Part shown: positions 41,856 through 49,343 of the stretch, one piece after another
How positions within the stretch are numbered: the first letter of the stretch is position 1
How the letters are laid out: the number at the start of each line of letters is the position of its first letter
Assembly: GCA_963738545.1 (NCBI GenBank)
Contig: CAVTXA010000008.1
Coordinates: forward strand, 806,001-870,000
Origin: Bog-756 sp963738545
GTDB taxonomy: Bacteria; Actinomycetota; Acidimicrobiia; Acidimicrobiales; RAAP-2
DNA: 64,000 nt
Reading direction: 5' to 3'
Notes under the pieces: generated by a model
Told to the model about the DNA's origin: nothing
What the model saw: only the letters and a program-made list of their open reading frames with translations
The model's database searches: none
Made by a program: the position numbers and the translations under genes

Positions 41856-42362
41856 CTATGCCGGGGCTGAAGGCTGCTCGGGGGGTTCTTTGGGGGTCGG
41901 TCTCCGGATGATGGCCACGGTGTCCGCCGGATTGTCCGGGTCGAAGTGCAGGTCGATGGGGTGATTGGGATCATGGGGCTCACCGGAGGCCTCGATGACG
42001 AAGGCCGGCTCCTGGCGGGGAAGCTGGAGCGCCTGCTGCAGGCCGACGGCGATGCCGGTCATGACCGCACCGGTAGCCGATCGTTTCATCCAGTTGTTGA
42101 AGCGCAGGGGATCCCGAACGTCCGATCCCTCCGCGTCGATGTCCTCCCCGGCCGTCGTCCCCCCAGGATCGACGACCCCGTCGACGACCTCCTCGCCGGC
42201 GGGGTCGGCCGCGGTGGTGGCCACGCCCGGATCAGCGCCCTCGGTCGGCTCGCCATCGTCTTCGACCGGACCTGGCCCCGACTCGTGCTCCACGACGTCC
42301 ACGGTACCCCCGGCGCACTCAGGACCGGTCCGGGTGGACGTTCGGGCCCCGGACCGGTCCAA
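41856..42362 (-). CDS. Conserved hypothetical protein
   Basis: A 168-residue protein in two parts. The first 80 residues are acidic, Gly/Asp/Glu-rich and probably disordered. The second has RFNNWMKRSATGAVMTGIAVGLQQALQ, a short amphipathic or membrane-touching helix, then PAFVIEASGEPHDPNHPIDLHFDPDNP. This second half resembles small conserved actinobacterial proteins of unknown function. The TTG start at 42362 is uncertain. It diverges from the DtxR gene and converges on the PAP2-like gene. Confidence 0.65.
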   Translation of the reverse strand: MDRSGARTSTRTGPECAGGTVDVVEHESGPGPVEDDGEPTEGADPGVATTAADPAGEEVVDGVVDPGGTTAGEDIDAEGSDVRDPLRFNNWMKRSATGAVMTGIAVGLQQALQLPRQEPAFVIEASGEPHDPNHPIDLHFDPDNPADTVAIIRRPTPKEPPEQPSAPA

Positions 42363-42417
42363 GGAGGCGCACGGACGCTCGCCACGCCGCCCCGAACTCC
42401 TGGTCCCACCGGTGCCT

Positions 42418-42423
42418 TAGGAT
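42418..42423 (+). promoter_or_regulatory. -10 element (TAGGAT) of the DtxR-family gene, leaderless
   Basis: TAGGAT is followed by 7 nt and GTG 42431. No Shine-Dalgarno is present. No DtxR/IdeR box was recognised around it. Confidence 0.5.
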
Positions 42424-42430
42424 CGACCTC

Positions 42431-43090
42431 GTGCTTGACCGCTTCCATCCCCCGGTCGAGGAGTACCTCGAGACCATCTTCGCCCTGGAGGAGGAGGGGA
42501 TTCCCGTAATTCAGGCCCGTCTGGCCGAACGACTGGACAAGGCTGCGCCCTCCGTGTCCGAGATGCTGGACCGGCTGGAGGCCGACGATCTGATCGTACG
42601 TAGCTCCCGCCAGATCGCCATGACGTCCAAGGGCACCGCCCTGGCCGAGGGTGTCGTGCGCAAGCACCGCCTGGCCGAGCGTCTTCTGGTGGACATCATC
42701 GGACTCGACTGGGACAAGGCCCACCTCGAGGCCGGGCGCTGGGAGCACGTGATCTCCGACGACGTCGAGGAACGCCTGGTCGTCCTGCTGGGGAACCCCA
42801 CCACCTGTCCACACGGCAATCCCATCCCCGGAGTCGATGCCGTGGGACCCGAGCAGCGCCGACTGGCTGAGGCCCAGCCCGGGGACCGGATACGCCTGGA
42901 GCGCATCACCGAGAGTGTCGAGCACGAGGCCGACTCGCTCTCCTATCTCGGTGACCACGGACTGACCCCGGGCACCACGGCACTCGTTGGGGCCCGGGCC
43001 CCCGACGGCACGCTGACCCTGGTCATGGGGGATGAAACCATCGCCCTCGGTCCCGCCATGACCGAGCGCATGTTCGTGGCCCCCGTCTGA
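42431..43090 (+). CDS. DtxR/IdeR-family metal-dependent repressor
   Basis: A 219-residue iron/manganese-responsive regulator. The N-terminal winged helix has YLETIFALEEEGIPVIQARLAERL and SVSEMLDRLEADDLI. The dimerisation and metal domain contains RKHRLAERLLVDIIG, EAGRWEHVISDDVEERL and TTCPHGNPIPG, matching the IdeR metal-binding residues (H79, E83, H98, C102, H106). A C-terminal SH3-like domain (GTTALVGARAPDG) completes the IdeR layout. It should repress iron-uptake genes when Fe2+ is plentiful. No target is obvious beside it. Confidence 0.93.
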   Translation: MLDRFHPPVEEYLETIFALEEEGIPVIQARLAERLDKAAPSVSEMLDRLEADDLIVRSSRQIAMTSKGTALAEGVVRKHRLAERLLVDIIGLDWDKAHLEAGRWEHVISDDVEERLVVLLGNPTTCPHGNPIPGVDAVGPEQRRLAEAQPGDRIRLERITESVEHEADSLSYLGDHGLTPGTTALVGARAPDGTLTLVMGDETIALGPAMTERMFVAPV

Positions 43091-43182
43091 ATCGAGAGCG
43101 ACCGGGTCTGATTCGGGAGGTACCCCGGGTGGGCTCGAGCCGTCCGCGGGTGGTCGGTGGGGCCATGAACGGCCGGTACCGG

Positions 43183-43209
43183 TCAGCACTCACTAGAGTG
43201 GAGTGCCAA
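43183..43209. promoter_or_regulatory. CIRCE element of hrcA
   Basis: TCAGCACTC-N9-GAGTGCCAA matches the CIRCE consensus TTAGCACTC-N9-GAGTGCTAA at 16 of 18 positions. A TAGAGT -10 lies in the 9-nt centre, so HrcA binding would mask the promoter. The hrcA start is about 70 nt downstream. Confidence 0.92.
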
Positions 43210-43275
43210 CACGAAGCGAACCTGGTCCCGGCCGCTTCCCGTGGCCACCGGGTTCCGACGTGCACGCGAGCGCCC

Positions 43276-44340
43276 ATGCCGACCACCGAAGACAGCCGCA
43301 CCGACGAGCACCTCCCGGATCCCGGGGCCCTCGACGCGCGGAAGTCGGCCATTCTCAACGCCGTCGTCACCGAGTACATCGCCTCAGCCCAGCCGGTTGG
43401 CTCCCAGCACGTGGTGGAGGCTGCCGGGGTCAGCGTGTCGTCGGCCACGGTGCGCTCGGACATGGCGGCCCTGGAGCGGGAGGGCTTCTTGGCCCAGCCC
43501 CACACCAGTGCGGGCCGCATCCCCACCGACAAGGGCTACCGCTTCTTCGTCGACCACCTGGCCGGGCCGGGCTCGCTCGATCCGGTCGGACGCCAACAGG
43601 TGCGTCAGTTCTTCGACCATGCCCACGGCGAGATCGAGCTCATGCTGGAACGGACCTCGGGGCTCCTGGCCGACCTGACCGACTGCACGGCCATGGTGGT
43701 GGGACCGTCACACGAGTCGGCGGCCATCCGCTCGGTCCAACTGGTGGGGCTCGGGCCCCGGGTGGCCCTCTTGGTGGTGGTCCTGGCCGACGGGGCCGTC
43801 CAGAAGCAGTCCGTGGAGTTCGACGAGGACGTGGACGAGGCCAGGCTGGCCGATGCTGCCGCCCGCCTAGCTGCCCACTCCCTCGGGCGGCCCGTGACCC
43901 AGGTGGCAGTCGACGCCACCAGCACCGGCGACTCGGCCACCGACGCCGTCGTCTCGGCCGGGCTGGCCGGGCTGCGATCGCTCGGACAGGCGGACGGGGC
44001 CGAACAGCTCTTCGTCGGGGGGTCGTCGCGCATGGCGGCCGCCTTCGACGCCGTGGACACGGTCCGCTCTGTGCTGACCATCCTCGAGCAGCAGCTGGTG
44101 GTGGTCACGCTCCTCCGTGACATCCTCGACACAGGCCTGTCGGTCGCCATCGGCACTGAGCACGGGGTGGAGCCTTTGGCGTCGTGCGCCATCGTCGTCA
44201 TGCCCGTGTCGGTCGACGGGGCCGAGGCCGGGACCATCGGTCTGCTCGGTCCCACCCGGATGAACTATCCCCTGGCCCTGGCAGCCGCACGCGTGGTGGG
44301 TGACCGCCTGGGTGAGCGCCTGAGCGAGGCCGGACGATGA
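43276..44340 (+). CDS. hrcA: Heat-inducible transcription repressor HrcA
   Basis: A 354-residue HrcA. The N-terminal winged helix reads ILNAVVTEYIASAQPVGSQHV with SSATVRSDMAALEREGFL and PHTSAGRIPTDKGYRFFVD, the most conserved block of the family. The C-terminal GAF-like domain carries VVTLLRDILDTGLSVAIGTEHG and IGLLGPTRMNYPLALAAARVV. It represses heat-shock genes at CIRCE sites and needs GroE for activity. ATG 43276 is chosen; the CIRCE lies upstream. It forms an operon with dnaJ and rsmE. Confidence 0.95.
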   Translation: MPTTEDSRTDEHLPDPGALDARKSAILNAVVTEYIASAQPVGSQHVVEAAGVSVSSATVRSDMAALEREGFLAQPHTSAGRIPTDKGYRFFVDHLAGPGSLDPVGRQQVRQFFDHAHGEIELMLERTSGLLADLTDCTAMVVGPSHESAAIRSVQLVGLGPRVALLVVVLADGAVQKQSVEFDEDVDEARLADAAARLAAHSLGRPVTQVAVDATSTGDSATDAVVSAGLAGLRSLGQADGAEQLFVGGSSRMAAAFDAVDTVRSVLTILEQQLVVVTLLRDILDTGLSVAIGTEHGVEPLASCAIVVMPVSVDGAEAGTIGLLGPTRMNYPLALAAARVVGDRLGERLSEAGR

Positions 44341-44392
44341 GCGCAGGACCGATGGGGGCCGAGATGGGGGACCGAGGGAAGGGAACCGGTTC

Positions 44393-45535
44393 GTGACCAC
44401 GGCCGACCTCTACGAGGTGCTGGGCGTCCGTCGCGACGCCTCCGACGACGATCTGAAGCGGGCCTACCGGGCCAAGGCCCGGGAGTTCCATCCCGATGCC
44501 AACCAGGGCGACTCCGACACCTCGGAGAAGTTCAAGGAGGTCAGCCTGGCCTACGAGGTGCTGAAGGATCCCGAGCGGCGGGCCCGCTACGACCGGTTCG
44601 GCGCCGAGGGGGTCTTCGGGCCAGGCGCCGGGGGCGGTGCCCCCGGGGACCCGTTCGGCGGCGGCCTCGGCGACCTGTTCGACGCATTCTTCAACGGCAT
44701 GGGTGGGGCCGGGAGTGGCGGCCGGAGCCGGCGCACCGGACCGCTGCCCGGGCCCGACGCCGAGATGGTCCTGCGTCTGAGTTTCCGCGAAGCCGTCTTC
44801 GGGGTGCAGCGAGAGGTCGACGTCCAGACCCCGGTGCACTGCGACACGTGTGAGGGCTCGGGGGCCCGCCCGGGCACGACCCCGGTGCGGTGTCCCGAGT
44901 GCCAGGGCGCTGGCGAGCTGCGCCGGGTGCGCCAGTCGATCCTCGGCCAGGTCATCACCGCCGTGCCGTGCAACCGGTGCCAGGGCTCCGGCGAGTTCAT
45001 CGAGAATCCCTGCCCGGACTGTCGGGGGGAGGGGCGCCGGAACGAGCCGAGGACCCTCACCGTGGACATCCCCGGGGGGGTCGACGAGGGCTCGACCCTC
45101 CGGTTGGCCGGCCACGGACCGGCCGGCTTCCGTGGGGGCCCGAACGGCGCGCTGTTCGTGCACCTCTCGGTGGAGCCGGATCCCGCCTTCGAGCGGTCCG
45201 GCGTCGACCTGCACGCCTCGGTCAACGTCCCGGTGACCCTGGCCGCCCTGGGGGGAAGCGTCACCTTCGACACCCTGGACGACGCGCGTGAGCTCGTCAT
45301 CGAGGCCGGCACCCAGTCGGGGGCGGTGCTCCCGCTGAAGGGCCTGGGCGTGCCCAAGATCCGCGGTCGGGGCCGGGGCGATCTCTACGTCCATGTGCAG
45401 GTGGACACACCCACCGGTCTCGACGACGGTCAGCGGGAGCTGCTGGCGGCGCTGGCCGAGGCTCGTGGCGAGGAGTTGGGCCACGCCCCCCACGGTGAGG
45501 GACTCTTCTCGAAGCTTCGCTCCGCCCTCAGCTGA
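44393..45535 (+). CDS. dnaJ: Chaperone protein DnaJ (DnaJ2 type)
   Basis: The 380-residue type I DnaJ has a J domain (DLYEVLGVRRDASDDDLKRAYR with HPD at REFHPDANQ), a Gly-rich linker, four zinc-finger repeats CDTCEGSG, CPECQGAG, CNRCQGSG and CPDCRGEG, and a C-terminal substrate domain (GAVLPLKGLGVPKIRGRGRGDLYV). It stimulates DnaK. Location after hrcA, rather than beside dnaK, matches the second DnaJ of actinobacteria (DnaJ2). GTG 44393 is the start. Confidence 0.95.
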   Translation: MTTADLYEVLGVRRDASDDDLKRAYRAKAREFHPDANQGDSDTSEKFKEVSLAYEVLKDPERRARYDRFGAEGVFGPGAGGGAPGDPFGGGLGDLFDAFFNGMGGAGSGGRSRRTGPLPGPDAEMVLRLSFREAVFGVQREVDVQTPVHCDTCEGSGARPGTTPVRCPECQGAGELRRVRQSILGQVITAVPCNRCQGSGEFIENPCPDCRGEGRRNEPRTLTVDIPGGVDEGSTLRLAGHGPAGFRGGPNGALFVHLSVEPDPAFERSGVDLHASVNVPVTLAALGGSVTFDTLDDARELVIEAGTQSGAVLPLKGLGVPKIRGRGRGDLYVHVQVDTPTGLDDGQRELLAALAEARGEELGHAPHGEGLFSKLRSALS

Positions 45536-45537
45536 GC

Positions 45538-46323
45538 ATGACCACCGGCGGCGGACCCCGGACCGGACCGCCGGCCGGGCCCGAGTCGACCCTGATGTCG
45601 GCTGCGGCCATGGTCTTCGTCACCGACCCGGGGGCACCGATCCTCACGCAGGGTGATGCTCGCCATCTCTTCGACGTGCTGCGCCTCCGGCCCGGTGAAG
45701 TGGTGGTCGCCGCTGACGGATGCGGCGGTTGGTCTGCGTGCCGGGTGGCGTCGGGAAGCCGGACCCGGGGATGGCGGCAGGTGGACCTCGCCGCCCTGCT
45801 CGAGCCGGATGGTCCGGTGGTGCACCAGTCCAGGGTGGCGCCCGAGATCACCGTGGCGTTCGCTCCCACCAAGGGGGACCGCCCTGAGTGGGTGGTCCAG
45901 AAGCTCACCGAACTCGGGGTCGACCGCATCGTTCCCATCCGGACGGCCCGCTCGGTGGTGCGATGGGAGGGGGACGAGCGCGAACAGCGCGCCACCGCCA
46001 AACTCGCCCGCGTGGCCCGAGAGGCCGCGGCGCAGTGCCGGCGGACCTGGCTCCCCGAGGTCGGTGCGGTCACGACCCTCGACGGCCTGGCCTCGACCCC
46101 GGGCCTCGATCCCGCTCTGGCCTGTCCGGGCGGCGCCGCGCCGAGCCTGGACCACCCGGTGGTGGCTGTGGGTCCCGAAGGGGGTTGGGAACCCGAGGAG
46201 CTGGTCCGATTCGGTGCCGGAGTGGGTCTCGGACCTACCGTCCTGCGGGCCGAGACGGCCGCCGTCGCTGTGGGTACCCTCCTGTGCGCTCTCCGCGGTG
46301 GCCTGATTGCGCCGCTTGCGTAA
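45538..46323 (+). CDS. rsmE: 16S rRNA m3U1498 methyltransferase RsmE
   Basis: A 261-residue SPOUT methyltransferase. A PUA-like N-terminus (residues about 22-85; ARHLFDVLRLRPGEVV) precedes the SPOUT domain with KGDRPEWVVQKLTELGVDRIVP, VGPEGGWEPEE and LGPTVLRAETAAV, the trefoil-knot SAM site. It methylates U1498 of 16S rRNA. The start ATG 45538 is 2 bp after the dnaJ stop; an internal ATG at 45595 would also give a normal-length protein. dnaJ-rsmE linkage is common in bacteria. Confidence 0.93.
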   Translation: MTTGGGPRTGPPAGPESTLMSAAAMVFVTDPGAPILTQGDARHLFDVLRLRPGEVVVAADGCGGWSACRVASGSRTRGWRQVDLAALLEPDGPVVHQSRVAPEITVAFAPTKGDRPEWVVQKLTELGVDRIVPIRTARSVVRWEGDEREQRATAKLARVAREAAAQCRRTWLPEVGAVTTLDGLASTPGLDPALACPGGAAPSLDHPVVAVGPEGGWEPEELVRFGAGVGLGPTVLRAETAAVAVGTLLCALRGGLIAPLA

Positions 46324-46415
46324 CCACGCTCCGTGAGGGAAACTACTCAGGGAGGCAGGGACTCCTGTTGTGGGAGAACGACCGTAGGGTTCCGCATGGC
46401 GGCCCTATTGGTCCG

Positions 46416-46444
46416 TTGACAGACATGCACCTGCGTCACATAGG
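46416..46444 (+). promoter_or_regulatory. Putative promoter of the BldD-like gene (TTGACA-17-CATAGG)
   Basis: A consensus -35 TTGACA (46416-46421) lies 17 bp from a weak -10 CATAGG (46439-46444), about 50 nt before the start. Unlike most genes here, this one would have a leader with a Shine-Dalgarno. Confidence 0.45.
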
Positions 46445-46492
46445 CAGAACCGGAGCTCGGGGGGCGATCGGTGGAGAGGAGCGGAGGTGCAG

Positions 46493-47086
46493 ATGTCGGT
46501 GATTGACAAGAGTGTCGATGTACTCGATGAGGATGAGCAGGAGGAGGCCGCCAGGGTCGCCTACGCCCGTGCCGTCGGGGCCCGACTGCGGACGATGCGC
46601 AAGCAGATGCGCCTCTCCCTCCAGGCTGTCGAGGCCATGTCCGAGCAGGAGTTCAAGGCATCCGTGCTGGGCGCCTACGAGCGGGGCGAGCGCGCCATCT
46701 CGGTGCCGAGGCTCCAGCGACTGGCCAAGCTCTACGACGTCCCCGTCGACCAGCTCCTTCCGCCCGACGACGCCACCATGACGCGCTGGGGGGCCAATGG
46801 AACCACCGAGGAGATCGTCACCACCTCGGCCCGTCGGGCCAGTCTCACCGCCTCGGGCACCGAGAAGGTGGCCATCGACCTGACCAAGCTCCACACCGTG
46901 AGCGGGCCGGAGCGGGACCTCCTGCGTCGGTTCCTCAGCATGATCCAGGTGCACCGTCAGGACTTCAACGGTCGCATGATCACCATCCGGGCCGAGGACG
47001 TCCGGGCCATCGCCTGCCTGTTCGGCGTGACGCCCGATTCCATGGGCACGCGACTGGACGAGCTCGGGCTCCTCGTCAACGTCTGA
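46493..47086 (+). CDS. bldD: BldD-like transcriptional regulator with c-di-GMP-binding motif
   Basis: A 197-residue homologue of Streptomyces BldD. The N-terminal XRE helix-turn-helix (residues 27-90) reads GARLRTMRKQMRLSLQAVEA and LGAYERGERAISVPRLQRLAKLYDVPVDQLLP. After a 35-residue linker, the C-terminal domain contains R155-Q-D157, eight residues, and R166-A-E-D169, exactly the RxD-X8-RxxD signature by which BldD binds tetrameric c-di-GMP. BldD represses developmental genes when ligand-bound. The start ATG 46493 has GGAGG 5 nt upstream. The N-terminal 25 residues are extra and acidic. Confidence 0.88.
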   Translation: MSVIDKSVDVLDEDEQEEAARVAYARAVGARLRTMRKQMRLSLQAVEAMSEQEFKASVLGAYERGERAISVPRLQRLAKLYDVPVDQLLPPDDATMTRWGANGTTEEIVTTSARRASLTASGTEKVAIDLTKLHTVSGPERDLLRRFLSMIQVHRQDFNGRMITIRAEDVRAIACLFGVTPDSMGTRLDELGLLVNV

Positions 47087-47105
47087 TGGTCGGGGGCGAT
47101 CCCAC

Positions 47106-47384
47106 GTGACCGAGCAGATCCGCTGGCTTTCCACCAAAGAGGCATCCGAGCTGCTCGGGGTGACCCTGCGCAGCCTCTACCGGTTCATCGACGAGGGTGA
47201 TCTGGTGGCTTACAAGTTCGGTCGGGTCATCCGCATCCAGCAGACCGACGTGGAGAAGTTCATCCAGGCCAGCCGCATCGCACCGGGGAGCCTCGAGCAC
47301 CTCTATCCGGAGATCAAGGGCAGCACCAACGGCAACGGCCGGGCCCATGTGACCCCGGACGGCCTCACCGTCACCGAGGACTGA
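47106..47384 (+). CDS. Excisionase/MerR-type helix-turn-helix protein
   Basis: A 92-residue protein with a winged helix typical of excisionase-family DNA-binding domains: WLSTKEASELLGVTLRSLYRFIDEGDLVAYKFGRVIRI, ending QQTDVEKFIQASRI. A conserved tail LEHLYPEIKG follows. It is BldC-like in size and fold but not clearly orthologous. The start GTG 47106 lies 19 bp after the BldD-like stop, so the two regulators are probably cotranscribed. Confidence 0.82.
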   Translation: MTEQIRWLSTKEASELLGVTLRSLYRFIDEGDLVAYKFGRVIRIQQTDVEKFIQASRIAPGSLEHLYPEIKGSTNGNGRAHVTPDGLTVTED

Positions 47385-47391
47385 TCCCCCG

Positions 47392-47742
47392 GTGGCCGAC
47401 TGCCTCTTCTGCAGCATCGTGGCCGGTGAGATCCCGGCCGACGTGGTCCGCACCGATGAGCGCACCGTGGCCTTCCGGGACATCAACCCCCAGGCCCCGA
47501 CCCACGTGCTGGTGGTGCCCAAGCGCCATGTCGTGAATGCCGCTGCGGTGACCGGCGACGATGCCGACGACGTGGCCGCCCTGTTGGTGGCGGCCAAGGC
47601 CGTGGCCGACGCCGAAGGCTTCGGTGGGGCCGACCGCGGCTACCGCCTGGTGTTCAACGTGGGTCCCGACGCCCTCAACTCCGTCGACCACCTCCACCTC
47701 CACGTGCTGGGCGGCCGGACCTTCGACTGGCCCCCGGGCTGA
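47392..47742 (+). CDS. HIT family (HINT-like) nucleotide hydrolase
   Basis: The 116-residue protein is a HINT-type HIT enzyme: CLFCSIVAGEIPADVV, FRDINPQAPTHVLVVPKRH and the catalytic HLHLHVLGG (HxHxH) near the end, with GYRLVFNVG before it. Such enzymes hydrolyse purine nucleoside phosphoramidates. The GTG start is 7 bp after the preceding stop. HIT beside phoH and ybeY is common in actinobacteria. Confidence 0.93.
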   Translation: MADCLFCSIVAGEIPADVVRTDERTVAFRDINPQAPTHVLVVPKRHVVNAAAVTGDDADDVAALLVAAKAVADAEGFGGADRGYRLVFNVGPDALNSVDHLHLHVLGGRTFDWPPG

Positions 47743-47838
47743 CGCCGGCCGGGACACCGAGCGTGGGGACGCCTCACCGGGCCACCCCCGTGGGATCACC
47801 CCGACCGGCCCGCTGGTAGGGTCGGGTCCAGAGCGCAC

Positions 47839-48804
47839 GTGGCAGCCACCCAGGTCAAAATTCTCGTTCCCGGCAACCATCTCATGGCCGGCCTGCTGGG
47901 CCAGCGTGACGAGTTGCTGCGGCTCGTCGAAGGTGCGTTCGACGACGTGCGGATCGCCGTGCGAGGAAACGAGATCTCCATCGAGGGAGAGGGTGCCGAG
48001 CGGGTCGGAGCCCTGTTCGAGGAGTTGATCATCCTCCTCGAGTCGGGCCAGGGCCTCGACGCCGTCCAGGTGCACCGCACCATCGACATGATGCACGACG
48101 ACGTCCGCCCCTCCGAGGTGCTCACCTCGGAGCTATTGCGCTCGTCCCGGGGCCGGGCCGTCCGTCCCAAGACCGGCGGCCAGAAGCAGTACGCCGACGC
48201 CATCGCCTCGAACATCGTCACCTTCGGGATCGGCCCGGCCGGTACCGGCAAGTCCTACCTGGCCGTCGCCCTGGCCGTGCAGGCACTCCAGGCCCGCCAG
48301 GTCAACCGGATCATCCTGACCCGGCCGGCCGTGGAGGCGGGGGAGCGGCTCGGCTTCCTCCCCGGTGACCTGATGGCCAAGGTGGACCCGTACCTCCGTC
48401 CCCTCTACGACGCCCTGCACGACCTGCTCGAGCCGGAGGGGGCCCAGCGGCTCATCGACCGGGGCGCGGTGGAGGTGGCCCCGCTGGCCTTCATGCGCGG
48501 CCGCACGCTGAACAACAGCTTCATCATCCTCGACGAGGCCCAGAACACCAGTCCCGAGCAGATGAAGATGTTCCTGACCCGGATCGGGTTCGGCTCGAAG
48601 GCCGTGATCACCGGCGACGTCACTCAGATCGACGTGCCCGGGGGCCGTTCCGGCCTGGTCGGCCTGGAGTCGGTCCTGGCCGGGGTGCCCGACCTGGCCT
48701 TCGTGCACCTGAACCAGCGCGACGTGGTGCGGCACCGCATCGTGGCCGACATCGTCGCCGCCTACGAGCGGGGTAGCCCCAGGGACGGTCCGGGTGAGTC
48801 TTGA
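47839..48804 (+). CDS. PhoH-like protein
   Basis: A 321-residue PhoH-like ATPase with an N-terminal KH-like region (VKILVPGNHLMAGLLGQRDELL), then Walker A GPAGTGKSYLA near residue 135, TRPAVEAGERLGFLPGDL, and Walker B FIILDEAQNTSPEQMKMFLTRIG. PhoH proteins are linked to RNA processing and work next to YbeY. A TAGGGT -10 at 47817-47822 gives a very short leader (about 9 nt) before GTG 47839. Its 3' end overlaps ybeY by 11 bp. Confidence 0.93.
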   Translation: MAATQVKILVPGNHLMAGLLGQRDELLRLVEGAFDDVRIAVRGNEISIEGEGAERVGALFEELIILLESGQGLDAVQVHRTIDMMHDDVRPSEVLTSELLRSSRGRAVRPKTGGQKQYADAIASNIVTFGIGPAGTGKSYLAVALAVQALQARQVNRIILTRPAVEAGERLGFLPGDLMAKVDPYLRPLYDALHDLLEPEGAQRLIDRGAVEVAPLAFMRGRTLNNSFIILDEAQNTSPEQMKMFLTRIGFGSKAVITGDVTQIDVPGGRSGLVGLESVLAGVPDLAFVHLNQRDVVRHRIVADIVAAYERGSPRDGPGES

Positions 48805-49300
48805 CATCTATGCCGCCGACGAGCAGGCCGATCACCCGGTCAACGTCGAGCGGTGGTCATCCCTGGCCCGTTCGGTCCTGCAGGCCGAGGGCATTGTGAG
48901 CGACACCGAGGTCTCGCTCCTCTTCGTCGACGAGGCCACCATCGCCTCGCTGAACGAGCGGTTCCTCGACAAGCAGGGGCCCACCGACGTGCTCTCGTTC
49001 CCCATCGAGGACGAGTCGGACCGGAGCGGACGCTCGCCCGACGAGGGGGGGACGGGCCCCGGCTCCATCGAAGCCGACACCGGGCGACTCCTGCTCCTGG
49101 GCGACGTGGTGGTCTGCCCGTCGGTGGCGGCCCGCAACGCCGTCGACCACGGCGTCACCTTCGACGACGAGATCGCCCTGTTGGTGGTGCACGGCATCCT
49201 GCACCTGCTCGGCATGGACCACGAAGTCGACGCCGAGGCCGAGCGCATGGAGCAACGCGAGCAGCAGCTGCTGGCCCGCTTCTACCGCGTGGCGTCGTGA
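48794..49300 (+). CDS. ybeY: Endoribonuclease YbeY
   Basis: A 168-residue zinc-dependent rRNA maturation RNase. The metal site HGILHLLGMDHEVD (H-x3-H-x5-H) is intact near the C-terminus. The substrate-cleft segment is ERFLDKQGPTDVLSFPIEDE. An acidic/Gly-rich insert after it (residues about 78-90) is a little longer than in E. coli. It processes 16S rRNA 3' ends and takes part in ribosome quality control. GTG 48794 lies inside phoH. Confidence 0.95.
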   Translation: MSLDIYAADEQADHPVNVERWSSLARSVLQAEGIVSDTEVSLLFVDEATIASLNERFLDKQGPTDVLSFPIEDESDRSGRSPDEGGTGPGSIEADTGRLLLLGDVVVCPSVAARNAVDHGVTFDDEIALLVVHGILHLLGMDHEVDAEAERMEQREQQLLARFYRVAS

Positions 49301-49343
49301 TGGGGTCACCGCCCCGTCCTCCCGGGCGCGGGGAGCAGGGGTC

